A program made the translations under genes and the position numbers. 64,000 nucleotides of DNA from Nocardiopsis sp. TSRI0078 (GTDB taxonomy: Bacteria; Actinomycetota; Actinomycetes; Streptosporangiales; Streptosporangiaceae), in NCBI RefSeq assembly GCF_001905145.1, contig NZ_LWLB01000034.1, positions 62,001-126,000 on the forward strand. The letters are read 5' to 3'. Under the pieces are notes generated by a model, which was not told the DNA's origin, ran no database searches, and was given only the letters and a program-made list of their open reading frames with translations. Below, piece by piece: positions 8,315 through 16,526 of this stretch (its first letter is position 1; each line of letters starts with the position of its first letter).

Positions 8315-10033
8315 CTACTCGCCGCCGCTGGGGGACCACCGCAGTTCGAAGCTGCTGCGCTGCCCCTCCTCGGTGACGCTCAGCGCCATGCCCAGGGCGC
8401 CCCACTGGCCGGGGTCCTGCACGTCGCTCCCGGTCAGCACCCGGCGCATGTCGAAGTACCCGGCGACCACGGCGTCGTCCATCTCCTGCATGGTCTGCTG
8501 GAAGACCGGGTCGTCGCCCAGGCGTCCCGTGGCGCTGCTGCCCTGGGACACCACCACGGCGTCGCCGTCGGTGTCCACGCCCGGGGGAGTGGCGTAGGGG
8601 TCGGTGAGCACGTTCTCGACGAAGTCGCTCAGGACCTGCTCGTCGCCGCCCACCGCGCGGTACTGGAACGAGAGGTCCTCGCTACCGCCGCCGTAGGAGC
8701 CGAAGAAGCTCTGCATGTCGATGTCGGTGACACCGAACGCGGTCGAGGATCCCAGCAGCTGGGTGAAGCCCTCCGGCAGGCCGGCGCCCATGCCGTTGAA
8801 CGCGCGCTCCATCTCCTGCAACTGGCCGCTGCTGGTGACGAAGGGGAGCTCGTCGTTCTCGTAGGCGTCGGCCAGCGCCGTGTCCAGTCCGCTGGCGCCG
8901 AGCGCCACGACCGTGCTCTCGGGGAGCGACTCCAGCGCCGCCACGCTCGCGCCCGGGGTCTCGGCCAGCCACGCCATACCGGCGCCGTCCACCTCGAAGT
9001 CGAAGACGTCCATCCGCGCCTCCAGGTAGTCGCCGTCCACGCGCAGGGTCGCGGTCGCCCGGCCGCTCAGCTCACCGGCCTCGGCGGCCATATCGGCCTC
9101 GAGCTCCTGGGCGAGCTCCTCGACCTCCATCAAACGCGTGAAGTCCGACCACCCCACGGCGAGGCTGCCGCCGGACACGTCGGCCATGTCGCCGGAGAAG
9201 GTCTCCGAGTCCGCCAGGGAACCGTGCTCCTCCACCTGCGACCGCCGGTCGTCCAGAGCCGCGTCGGAGTTGGTCAGGAGCGCGAAGCCGTCGACCACCT
9301 CGTAGGAGAGGTCGTCGTACTCCCCGCTGAGCTCGCCGAGGCCCTCCTCGGCCAGCTGCTCGTCCTCCACCGCGAGCGCGACCACGCCGGCCACGCCGGC
9401 CCCGTCCTCCATCTGGGCCTCACCGCTGGCGGGCCACATCCCGAAGCCCACGCGCTGGCCGATCCACCGCGCGACCTCGTCCTGGCTCTGCGGGCTGTCG
9501 GGGAAGGTCTCCAGGAAACCCTCGGCGAACAGCTCCCCCATGTCGCCGTCGGTCTGGCCCATCTCCTCGGTGACCTCGTCCGGGAGCCGGTCCACGAACT
9601 GCACCAGCTCCACCGCCTGGGAGCCGTCGATCGACAGGTCGAGCTTGGCGAAGGCGACCGAGCTCGCCGGGAGCACCTCCTCCGGCTGCGGTCCGCCGAA
9701 GCCGACCAGGGAGACGGTGGCCCACACGGTCGTGGCCATCACGGCGACCGCCGCACCCGCGGCGACCGGGATCAGCCAGCGCCCGCGGCCGCCACCGCCG
9801 CCACCGGGCGGCATCCGCCCGCCCGGGTGGGGGCCTCCCGGGAACGGGCCTCCGGGCGGGGGGCCACCGGGGAACTGTCCGCCGGGCGGCGGCCCGCCGG
9901 GCGCACCGCCGCCGGGAAAGCCCGGGCCCGCGAACTGCTGGCCGGGGCCCTGCGGGGGAGGGAAACCCTGCCCGGGCTGCCCGGGCTGCGGGGACCCCCA
10001 CTGGGGCTGCTGTGGGGGATCAGGGTAGGACAT
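8315..10033 (-). CDS. DUF3352 domain membrane protein
   Basis: 572 residues. The ATG at 10033 has GGAGG 4-5 nt upstream. Residues 1-85 are a Pro/Gly/Gln-rich cytoplasmic tail. One transmembrane helix follows (about 87-110), and the rest (about 460 residues) is an acidic extracytoplasmic domain. The segment beginning EEVLPASSVAFAKLDLSIDGSQ matches the start of DUF3352, a domain found only in actinobacterial exported or anchored proteins and of unknown function. There are many VLAL/GASGLD-type short beta segments and no catalytic motif. The gene is transcribed away from glpX on the same strand, about 180 nt downstream of it. Confidence 0.85.
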   Translation of the reverse strand: MSYPDPPQQPQWGSPQPGQPGQGFPPPQGPGQQFAGPGFPGGGAPGGPPPGGQFPGGPPPGGPFPGGPHPGGRMPPGGGGGGRGRWLIPVAAGAAVAVMATTVWATVSLVGFGGPQPEEVLPASSVAFAKLDLSIDGSQAVELVQFVDRLPDEVTEEMGQTDGDMGELFAEGFLETFPDSPQSQDEVARWIGQRVGFGMWPASGEAQMEDGAGVAGVVALAVEDEQLAEEGLGELSGEYDDLSYEVVDGFALLTNSDAALDDRRSQVEEHGSLADSETFSGDMADVSGGSLAVGWSDFTRLMEVEELAQELEADMAAEAGELSGRATATLRVDGDYLEARMDVFDFEVDGAGMAWLAETPGASVAALESLPESTVVALGASGLDTALADAYENDELPFVTSSGQLQEMERAFNGMGAGLPEGFTQLLGSSTAFGVTDIDMQSFFGSYGGGSEDLSFQYRAVGGDEQVLSDFVENVLTDPYATPPGVDTDGDAVVVSQGSSATGRLGDDPVFQQTMQEMDDAVVAGYFDMRRVLTGSDVQDPGQWGALGMALSVTEEGQRSSFELRWSPSGGE

Positions 10034-10163
10034 CGAACCTCCGACGAGGGATTGCTCTGCGCGTGACCGCGTAGCCGACGCCGGGTCTGATGCAGGCACA
10101 CCCCGGTGTGGTTCGCGTTCCGCGTCTGCTTTGCGGGGCGGGTTGGGAGAGAACAGGTGTCAC

Positions 10164-10197
10164 CGGGCGCCCCGTACCGGCGGTGACGGGGTGCCCG
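10164..10197 (-). terminator. Probable glpX terminator
   Basis: A 12-bp stem with one mismatch (10164-10175 with 10186-10197) and a 10-nt loop, 16 nt past the glpX stop on the - strand. GC-rich and without a T tract. Confidence 0.6.
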
Positions 10198-10213
10198 GGC
10201 GCGCGGGACCGGG

Positions 10214-11254
10214 TCAGGACTCGTCGCCGCGCTGGGGGGCGGAGGTCAGGTCCACGCCGCTGTAGGAGGCCAGCTTGCCCAGGCGGTGCTCGCTGAGCAC
10301 CTGCCGGACGGTGCCGCTGCGCCCGCGCATGACCAGGGAGTCGGTGATGACGCGCGAGGCCTCGTACCGGACACCGCCGACCAGTTCGCCGTCGGTGATG
10401 CCGGTCGCGGCGAAGAACACGTCGTCGGAGCGGACCAGGTCGTCGTTGTACAGCACACGGCCCACGTCGTGCCCGGCGTCGACCGCCTTCTGCCGCTCCT
10501 CCTCGTCCTTGGGCCACAGGCGGCCCTGGATGGTGCCGCCCAGGCACTTCATGGCGCACGCGGTGATGATGCCCTCGGGGGTCCCGCCGATGCCCAGCAG
10601 CAGGTCCACACCGGTACCGGCGCGGGCGGCCATGATGGCGCCGGCCACGTCGCCGTCGCTGATGAACTTGATGCGGGCGCCCGCGTCGCGCACGTCCTGC
10701 ACGAGCTGCTTGTGACGGGGGCGGTCCAGGATGACGACCGTCACGTCCTGCGGCGACTTGCCCTTGGCCCGGGCCACGGCACGGATGTTGTCGGCCACGG
10801 GCGCGGCGATGTCGACCGCGTCGGCGGCCTCGGGGCCCGTGGCGAGCTTTTCCATGTAGAACACCGCGGACGGGTCGAACATGGTGTTGCGCGGGCTCAT
10901 GGCGATCACCGCGATGGCGTTGGGCATGCCCATGGCGGTCAGGGTGGTGCCGTCGACCGGGTCGACCGCCACGTCCCAGTCGTGGCCCCCTCCGTCGCCC
11001 ACGCGCTCACCGTTGTAGAGCATCGGGGCGTTGTCCTTCTCGCCCTCGCCGATCACCACGGTCCCGTTCATCGACACGGTGCTGATCATGTGCCGCATGC
11101 CGCGCACCGCCGCACCGTCCGCGCCGATCTTGTCGCCCCTGCCGACCCAGCGCGCCGCGGCCAGTGCGGCGGTCTCGGTGACGCGGACCAGCTCCAGTGC
11201 GAGGTTGCGGTCGGGGGCCGTGGACTGCTCGGACGGGCTGCCGGGCTGCGACAT
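10214..11254 (-). CDS. glpX: Class II fructose-1,6-bisphosphatase
   Basis: 346 residues, the normal GlpX length. It hydrolyses fructose 1,6-bisphosphate to fructose 6-phosphate in gluconeogenesis and is usually the only FBPase in actinobacteria. The metal- and phosphate-binding signature DVAVDPVDGTTL is present, with VIGEGEKDNAPMLYNGE upstream of it and LLGIGGTPEGIITACA downstream, all conserved. The ATG at 11254 is chosen because the longer frame upstream has no family similarity and GGAAGG lies about 9 nt before it. Divergent from the TetR gene at 11419. Confidence 0.96.
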   Translation of the reverse strand: MSQPGSPSEQSTAPDRNLALELVRVTETAALAAARWVGRGDKIGADGAAVRGMRHMISTVSMNGTVVIGEGEKDNAPMLYNGERVGDGGGHDWDVAVDPVDGTTLTAMGMPNAIAVIAMSPRNTMFDPSAVFYMEKLATGPEAADAVDIAAPVADNIRAVARAKGKSPQDVTVVILDRPRHKQLVQDVRDAGARIKFISDGDVAGAIMAARAGTGVDLLLGIGGTPEGIITACAMKCLGGTIQGRLWPKDEEERQKAVDAGHDVGRVLYNDDLVRSDDVFFAATGITDGELVGGVRYEASRVITDSLVMRGRSGTVRQVLSEHRLGKLASYSGVDLTSAPQRGDES

Positions 11255-11418
11255 GGATGTGACACCTTCCGTCAGGGAACAAGGCGGGGTTGCAGGTCTT
11301 AGGGTAGTCACCCGACGTGATCCCCGAACGGCCACGGGTGCCTCGGCGCCACCCGCCCCCGCCGCCGGTCGGCGGGGAAGGTCTACTCTGGCGGGACCGG
11401 CCGGACTGGAGTGAGGGC

Positions 11419-12033
11419 GTGACAGTGGACAAGACGGACAAGCCCGCGAAGCCCGCACGCATCTCCCCGCGTGGCGCGGCCACCCGCAGCGCCCTGCTCA
11501 GGGCGGCCGCCCAGGTGTTCCGCACGGTGGGCTTCGCCAGGGCCGGGGTGAGCGAGGTCGTGTCCGTGGCGGGCGCCAGCGTCGGCAGCCTGTACCACCA
11601 CTTCACCGGCAAGGCCGACCTCTACCTCGCCCTGTACGAGGAGTTCCAGCAGCGCCAGCAGGAGCGCACCCACCAGGCGGTCGTGGAGGCGCGCGCCTCA
11701 GGGGAGAAGGACCCCACGCGGTTGATGAACATCGCCGCCCGCGCCTACCTGCTCGGATGCATCGAGGAGAGGGAGACCACGCGGCTGTTCTTCAGCGGCG
11801 ACGGCCCGCCCGGGTTCGACTACCAGCTGCGGTCCCGGCTCACCCGGTGGACCGACCGCAACGTGGCGCTGTTCCGCAAGGCGGACGAGCCCGTGGACGA
11901 GGCGCTGCTCATCGTGGTGAGCGGCGCCATGCTCCTGGCCGTGGCCGAGGTGGTCCAGCGCGACGACGCCGAGGCGCACAAGCTCGCCGACGACATCACC
12001 CGGCTGCTCACCCGGCTCGAACCCGAGCGCTAG
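11419..12033 (+). CDS. TetR-family transcriptional regulator
   Basis: 204 residues. The GTG at 11419 follows GGAG by 7 nt. The N-terminal DNA-binding domain is clear (RSALLRAAAQVFRTVGFA, then VSVAGASVGSLYHHFTGKADLYLALYEEF, the helix-turn-helix with the family's G-x-LYxHF core). The C-terminal ligand-binding half is alpha-helical and not assignable to a ligand class. The gene is divergent from glpX, about 165 nt apart, but no operator dyad obvious enough to name was found there. A strong hairpin follows the stop. Confidence 0.93.
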   Translation: MTVDKTDKPAKPARISPRGAATRSALLRAAAQVFRTVGFARAGVSEVVSVAGASVGSLYHHFTGKADLYLALYEEFQQRQQERTHQAVVEARASGEKDPTRLMNIAARAYLLGCIEERETTRLFFSGDGPPGFDYQLRSRLTRWTDRNVALFRKADEPVDEALLIVVSGAMLLAVAEVVQRDDAEAHKLADDITRLLTRLEPER

Positions 12034-12055
12034 GGCGTGCCCGGCGGGCACGCCC
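12033..12055 (+). terminator. Terminator after TetR gene
   Basis: A perfect 10-bp stem (12033-12042 with 12046-12055), 3-nt loop, starting at the last base of the stop codon. Confidence 0.7.
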
Positions 12056-12109
12056 CAAGGACACCCCGGGTCGGGGAGGTCCCGGACCTGCGGCAAGCTG
12101 GACTGTGTC

Positions 12110-12697
12110 ATGAGTGAGCACAGCCGGTCCAACGCGACCTTCAAGAACTACGCCATCTCCCTCGGGGTCATCGTCGGTATCGTCCTGGTCCTGGCGTTCG
12201 TGGTCGCCACGCGCTCGGGTGAGAACATCCCCTCGGTGGACTACCAGCCCGACGCCGACGTCCTGCGGGACTCCGCGGACTACCCGGTGACGGTGCCCTC
12301 CGAGGAGCTCGTGCGGGAGGGGTGGACGCCCACCAGCTCCACGCTGGAGGTCGCCGAGTCGGGGCCGGCCGCGTGGAGTGTGGGCTTTGCCACCGCGAAG
12401 GACAGCCACGTCATGTTCACCCAGAGCGGCGCCGACCCGGACGCGGTCGTCGCGGAGGGGACCAGGGGCGCCGAGGAGGCGGGCACGGTCTCCGCCGGCG
12501 GCAGCGAGTGGGAGCACTACGACTCCGAGGACTGGGACGCCCTGGTCCGGCGCGAGGAGGGCGTGACCCTGGTCGTCGCGGGTCCCGCCGACATGGACGA
12601 GCTGACCCGCATGGCCGAGGCCCTGGAGACCGACCCCGCCGACGGCGGCGCGGAGCCGCGGGACGGCGCGGAGTCCGGGGACGAGGGCGACGCCTAG
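12110..12697 (+). CDS. DUF4245 domain membrane-anchored protein
   Basis: 195 residues. It has a short cytoplasmic N-terminus, one transmembrane helix (about 16-34, YAISLGVIVGIVLVLAFVVA), then the DUF4245 extracytoplasmic domain with VDYQPDADVLRDSADYPV and EGWTPTSSTLEV, and an acidic tail. DUF4245 genes often lie beside glpX in actinobacteria, as they do here (one gene away). The function is unknown. The ATG at 12110 is the only sensible start; the ribosome site is weak. Confidence 0.87.
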   Translation: MSEHSRSNATFKNYAISLGVIVGIVLVLAFVVATRSGENIPSVDYQPDADVLRDSADYPVTVPSEELVREGWTPTSSTLEVAESGPAAWSVGFATAKDSHVMFTQSGADPDAVVAEGTRGAEEAGTVSAGGSEWEHYDSEDWDALVRREEGVTLVVAGPADMDELTRMAEALETDPADGGAEPRDGAESGDEGDA

Positions 12698-12702
12698 TCG
12701 TA

Positions 12703-12847
12703 CTGACCGGATACGTTGCCGGTGTGTCCGGAGTGCTCCGACCCCGGACGATCTTGTACCTGTGGCGAGTCCGGGCGCCCGAACTCGCCACAGGTACAAG
12801 ATCGCGGCTCATGGGGCGAACCGGTGGGCCTTCGCGGTCACCGCGCC
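12703..12847 (-). repeat. Palindromic interspersed element, copy B (inverted)
   Basis: The reverse complement of this interval aligns with 8028-8170 over its whole length with scattered substitutions. Its hairpin is longer than in copy A: 21 bp perfect (12750-12770 with 12783-12803), extendable by one more pair, around a 12-nt loop again holding the GGCGCCCGA core. One stem position differs between the copies as a compensated pair (A:T in A, G:C in B), which argues that the fold is selected. It lies between the DUF4245 gene and the MerR operator. Confidence 0.85.
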
Positions 12848-12859
12848 AGCCGTCCCTTG

Positions 12860-12879
12860 CCTTGACGTGAACGTCAAGG
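12860..12879. promoter_or_regulatory. Probable MerR operator dyad
   Basis: CCTTGACGT-GA-ACGTCAAGG: a perfect 9-bp inverted repeat with a 2-nt centre, 14 nt before the MerR gene start. It includes a TTGACG that can serve as a -35. This is the shape of autoregulatory MerR-family sites that overlap the promoter spacer. Confidence 0.7.
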
Positions 12880-12893
12880 TCTACGGTCGGCGC

Positions 12894-13310
12894 ATGCGCA
12901 TCGGTGAACTCGCCAGACGTACCGGGACGACGACGCGCGCACTGCGCTTCTACGAGTCCCAGGGGCTGATCGGGGCACGGCGCTCGGCGAACGGTCACCG
13001 GGAGTACGGCGAGGAGGAGTACCGGCTCGTCCGCGAGATCCCGACCCTCCAGTCGGTCGGGTTCAGCCTGGAGGACACCAGGCCGCTCGTCGACTGCCTG
13101 CGCTCCGGCCACGAGACCGGGGACCCCTGTCCCGACTCGATCCAGGTCTACCGGCGCAAGCTCGCGGAGGTGGACGCCCTCCTGGAGCGGTTCGAGGCGA
13201 TGCGCGGCAGTCTCTCGGCCAAGCTGTCGGAGGCCCTGGCCAGGCGTGCGGTGGGACGCGGCGCGGCGGGACCGCGTACCGGTGGAGTAAGCGACACGGA
13301 GGAGCCGTGA
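12894..13310 (+). CDS. MerR-family transcriptional regulator
   Basis: 138 residues. The N-terminus MRIGELARRTGTTTRALRFYE is the MerR winged helix-turn-helix, followed by the second DNA-contact segment (LIGARRSANGHREYGEEE) and a coiled-coil dimerisation helix (VYRRKLAEVDALLERFEAMR). Two Cys residues (VDCLRSGHETGDPCPDS) precede the coiled coil, but they do not have the spacing of SoxR or mercury-binding MerR, so the signal is unknown. The stop overlaps the start of the thioredoxin gene (TGATG), making one operon. The dyad upstream suggests self-regulation. Confidence 0.92.
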   Translation: MRIGELARRTGTTTRALRFYESQGLIGARRSANGHREYGEEEYRLVREIPTLQSVGFSLEDTRPLVDCLRSGHETGDPCPDSIQVYRRKLAEVDALLERFEAMRGSLSAKLSEALARRAVGRGAAGPRTGGVSDTEEP

Positions 13311-13657
13311 TGTCACCCGTGAACATGCCCGCCGAGGTGCCCGCGGTGACGGACGAGAGCTTCGAACGCGAGGTCATCGGTCACGACGGGCCCGTCCTGC
13401 TGTACTTCTGGGCACAGTGGTGCCCGTCCTGCCGCATGGCCGCTCCGGTGGTCGCCAGGATCGCCGAGGAGCGCGCCGACTCGCTCACCGTCCGCAGGAT
13501 CAACGCCGACGAGAACCCCCTCACCACCCGGGACCAGCAGGTGATGTCGCTGCCCACCCTGATGCTCTTCCTCGGCGGGCGGCCGGTGCTGACGATGGTC
13601 GGCGCGCGGTCGAGGGCCCGGCTGCTGTCGGAGGCGGACGCCGCCCTGGCGGGTTGA
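13310..13657 (+). CDS. Thioredoxin-fold protein with CPSC active site
   Basis: 115 residues from the ATG at 13310 (GGAGG 7 nt upstream); a GTG at 13307 is in frame and possible. Thioredoxin fold: the strand PVLLYFWAQWCPSC leads into the active site, then INADENPL, the cis-Pro segment MSLPTLMLF and FLGGRPV. The active-site motif is WCPSC rather than the standard WCGPC, which should change the redox potential. It is translationally coupled to the MerR regulator, so it is likely the effector of a small redox or thiol-stress operon. Followed by a strong terminator. Confidence 0.9.
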   Translation: MSPVNMPAEVPAVTDESFEREVIGHDGPVLLYFWAQWCPSCRMAAPVVARIAEERADSLTVRRINADENPLTTRDQQVMSLPTLMLFLGGRPVLTMVGARSRARLLSEADAALAG

Positions 13658-13680
13658 GGGGCCGCCCGGACACGGCGGAG

Positions 13681-13703
13681 CGCCCGGCCGAGTCGGCCGG
13701 GCG
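13681..13703. terminator. Terminator between thioredoxin and ispH
   Basis: GC-rich inverted repeat, 9-11 bp arms (13681-13691 with 13693-13703), between convergent genes. Confidence 0.7.
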
Positions 13704-13765
13704 CCCTCCGTTTCGTTCGCTGGGTTCCGCGCCGCGGGAACGCGCCGCCCGTGACCTCTTGCGCG

Positions 13766-14737
13766 CTACTCGGCGCGCAGGTCGCGGCGCAGCTCCTTGG
13801 GCAGGGAGAAGGTCAGCGTCTCGTCGGCGGTCGTCACCGGGGTGACCGTGCCGTACCCGTGGCCGGACAGCTTGTCGAGCAGCTCGTGCACCAGGATGTC
13901 GGGCACGGAGGCGCCGCTGGTCACGCCGACGGTGGTCACGCCCTCCAGCCAGGAGTCGTCCATCAGCGAGGCGTTGTCGATCAGGTGGGCGGCGTCGGCG
14001 CCGGCCTCCAGCGCGACCTCCACCAGGCGGACCGAGTTCGAGGAGTTGTCGGAGCCGACCACGATGACGAGTTCACACTCGGGCGCCATCGCCTTGACCG
14101 CGTCCTGGCGGTTGGAGGTCGCGTAGCAGATGTCGTCGCTGGGCGGGTCGAGCAGGTTCGGGAACTTCTGGCGCAGGGCGTCCACCGTCTGGTTGGTCTC
14201 GTCGACCGACAGGGTGGTCTGCGACAGCCACGACACGTTGTCCGGGTTGCGCACCTGGACCTTGTCGACCTCGTCCGGGCTCTCCACGATCTGGATGTGC
14301 TCGGGGGCCTCGCCGCTGGTGCCCTCGACCTCCTCGTGGCCGATGTGGCCGATGAGGATGATGTCCCGGTCCTCGGAGGCGAAGCGCTTGGCCTCCTTGT
14401 GGACCTTGGTGACGAGCGGGCAGGTGGCGTCGATGGTCTTCAGGCTGCGCCTCTCCGCCTCCTCGTGGACGGCCGGGGCGACGCCGTGCGCGGAGAAGAC
14501 GACGATGGCGCCCTCGGGCACCTCCTCGGTCTCCTCCACGAAGATCGCGCCGCGCTCCTCCAGCGTGCGCACCACGTGGGTGTTGTGCACGATCTGCTTG
14601 CGCACGTAGATCGGCGCGCCGTACTGCTCCAGGGCCTTCTCGACGGTGATGACAGCGCGGTCGACACCGGCGCAGTAACCCCGGGGATTGGCGAGGAGCA
14701 CACGCCGTTGGTTCGTGGCAGTCGTCATCGCAGTCAT
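13766..14737 (-). CDS. ispH: 4-hydroxy-3-methylbut-2-enyl diphosphate reductase
   Basis: 323 residues (320 if the second ATG at 14728 is used). It is the last enzyme of the MEP pathway, reducing HMBPP to IPP and DMAPP with a [4Fe-4S] cluster. The three cluster cysteines are present in their family contexts: PRGYCAGVDRAV, DATCPLVTKVH and DICYATSNRQ. The catalytic-Glu region and the HGVAP and IGHIGHEEVEGT segments are also conserved. ispH next to the lipid-droplet gene and xseA/xseB is the order known from mycobacteria (Rv1107c-Rv1110c region). It is divergent from the 15036 gene. Confidence 0.97.
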   Translation of the reverse strand: MTAMTTATNQRRVLLANPRGYCAGVDRAVITVEKALEQYGAPIYVRKQIVHNTHVVRTLEERGAIFVEETEEVPEGAIVVFSAHGVAPAVHEEAERRSLKTIDATCPLVTKVHKEAKRFASEDRDIILIGHIGHEEVEGTSGEAPEHIQIVESPDEVDKVQVRNPDNVSWLSQTTLSVDETNQTVDALRQKFPNLLDPPSDDICYATSNRQDAVKAMAPECELVIVVGSDNSSNSVRLVEVALEAGADAAHLIDNASLMDDSWLEGVTTVGVTSGASVPDILVHELLDKLSGHGYGTVTPVTTADETLTFSLPKELRRDLRAE

Positions 14738-15035
14738 GCTTACATCCTAGGTTGCTTGAGCGGTGTACGACCCGGCTGTGTGGGATGAGGCACCGCGGTG
14801 GTCGAACCGGCGTGGAACCGGGGCCGAAAATGACGGTATCGCAACGAGGTGCACCCGGTTGGGCTTCGAAGTGGCGAAATCGTTCACTTATCCCCTGCTC
14901 ATGGTGTTCCTCCCTCCTCTATCCTGGTTCACCATCGCATCTGTTACAGGCGGTCCGCCCTCAACTCGGCCCTGCTGGTTTGCTGGACGCGTGCCGCTCA
15001 CCCCACCCGCCGACAGCATCAGGAGCCCCCGCCCT

Positions 15036-15791
15036 ATGTCGAATCCGACACTCGCCACGAAGCTGGTCACCCTGGTCAAGGGGATCTTCGGGCGCAACGA
15101 GACCGTCCCCGCGTCCGAGGACGCCGCCAAGGAGACGGCTGAGACCACCGCGGCCCCCACCGCGCCAGAGAAGACCCGGGACGAGGCCCCCGCGGAGAAG
15201 GCCGAGGCGAAGGAGGCCCCCGCGGAGAAGACCGGGGAGGCCGCGAAGGCGGAGAAGGCCGAGGCCGCCGAGACCGCACCCGCCGAGACCGGGTCCGCCG
15301 AGGCGGAGGCGAAGGAGGCCCCCGCCGCGGAGCCGGAGGAGGAAGGGGCCGTGAAGAGCGAGCCCGTCGAGGCCGCCGCCCTCGTCGAGACCGCTCCCGC
15401 CGAGGAGACCGCCGAGGCCGCCGAGGGCGGCAGGGCCGCGGAGGCGGAGGAGGGCCCGGAGCCCCGGACCGAGCCCGCCACCCCGGCCACCGCGGACATC
15501 TCCGAGGAGGGCTCGGCCATCGCCGAGGAGCTGGAGGTCGCCGAGGCGCACACCAAGGTCGCCAGCGACGAGGTCCTGGAGAAGGTCCGCAAGGGCGCCG
15601 CCCCCTCGGCCGAGGAGCTCGCCGTCCCCACCTACGACGAGCTCACCCTGCCGTCGGTCCGCGCCCGCCTGCGCAAGCTCACCATCGAGCAGGTCCGCGA
15701 CCTGCGCGCCTACGAGGTCGCCCACCAGGGCCGCCCCGAGTTCATCAAGATGTACGACAACCGCATCAACAAGCTGGAGGCCGGGGCCTGA
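15036..15791 (+). CDS. Lipid droplet-associated-type protein
   Basis: 251 residues. The ATG at 15036 is preceded by AGGAG at 10 nt. The first 160 residues are a low-complexity Ala/Glu/Lys/Pro stretch of repeated AEKAEAKEAPAEK-like units, probably disordered. The conserved part is the last 60 residues: VPTYDELTLPSVRARLRKL, IEQVRDLRAYEVAHQGRPEF and MYDNRINKL. That C-terminal motif and the position between ispH and xseA match the mycobacterial lipid-droplet-associated protein. Whether it binds lipid droplets here is inferred from position and motif only. Confidence 0.8.
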   Translation: MSNPTLATKLVTLVKGIFGRNETVPASEDAAKETAETTAAPTAPEKTRDEAPAEKAEAKEAPAEKTGEAAKAEKAEAAETAPAETGSAEAEAKEAPAAEPEEEGAVKSEPVEAAALVETAPAEETAEAAEGGRAAEAEEGPEPRTEPATPATADISEEGSAIAEELEVAEAHTKVASDEVLEKVRKGAAPSAEELAVPTYDELTLPSVRARLRKLTIEQVRDLRAYEVAHQGRPEFIKMYDNRINKLEAGA

Positions 15792-15819
15792 CGTGCGCGT
15801 ACGGTTCGACGTGGCGTGA

Positions 15820-15846
15820 GGGCCGCCGGCGGGCGACCGGCGGCCC
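15820..15846 (+). terminator. Terminator after the lipid-droplet-type gene
   Basis: Perfect 10-bp stem (15820-15829 with 15837-15846), 7-nt loop, 28 nt past the stop. Confidence 0.7.
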
Positions 15847-15932
15847 CGCCCGGCACGGAACCGGAACGCGGGGCCGAACGTCCTACCTGACGGCAGCACA
15901 CCGACGCCCTCCGTCCGAAGGGGACTGATCCC

Positions 15933-16445
15933 ATGCGTTCCGCCACCTCCACCGCCGCACTCCTCGCGGCCTCCGCACTCTGGCTGACCGGATGCTCGGT
16001 CGGCATCCCGGGGACCGACCAGGAAGTGAACGTCGACCCCGACGGCGTGTCCGTCGGCAACGAGGACGGCGAGGTCGCCGTCGAGTCCGACGGCGACGTC
16101 TCGGTCGGCAACGGGGACGGCGGCGTGACCCTCGACGAGGGCGGGGGCGTGTCCGTGGACAGGGAGACCGGCGACCTGGTCGTCGCCGCGGTCGAGGGCA
16201 GCGTCACCGAGGACTGCGAGGGCAGGAACGTCAACATCACCGCCGGCAACGCCGAGGTCGTCCTCAACGGCGAGTGCGGCGAGGTCTCCATCCTGGGCAG
16301 CGGGCTCACGGTGCACGTCGGCAGCGCCGGCTCCATCCACGTGGCCGGCACCGACAACACCGTCCACCACGCCGAGGGTGAGCCGGAGGTGACCGACATC
16401 GGTGTGAACAACACCGTCTCCGCCGGCGGCGACGCGACCGTCTGA
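15933..16445 (+). CDS. DUF3060 lipoprotein
   Basis: 170 residues. It has a lipoprotein signal with lipobox LTGC (Cys 21). A repetitive acidic region follows, with recurring V(S/A)VGN(E/G)DG and DGDVSVGNGDGG units (about 30-75), then DUF3060, which shows beta-helix-like short repeats (VTEDCEGRNVNITAGNAEVVLNGECGEVSILGSG) with a Cys pair. DUF3060 is a small exported domain of unknown function. It lies alone between hairpins, just upstream of xseA. Confidence 0.87.
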   Translation: MRSATSTAALLAASALWLTGCSVGIPGTDQEVNVDPDGVSVGNEDGEVAVESDGDVSVGNGDGGVTLDEGGGVSVDRETGDLVVAAVEGSVTEDCEGRNVNITAGNAEVVLNGECGEVSILGSGLTVHVGSAGSIHVAGTDNTVHHAEGEPEVTDIGVNNTVSAGGDATV

Positions 16446-16526
16446 CCACGCCGCCCGCCCCGACGCCCATAACCGCATGGCGGGCCTGCCCCGAACTGTC
16501 ACCGCCCTCGCCTAGGCTCGGTTGAC

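Noticed and set aside
12760..12893. A longer MerR start inside the palindromic element
   Set aside because: Translation from there would run through the repeat and the operator; the ATG at 12894 gives the exact MerR N-terminus.
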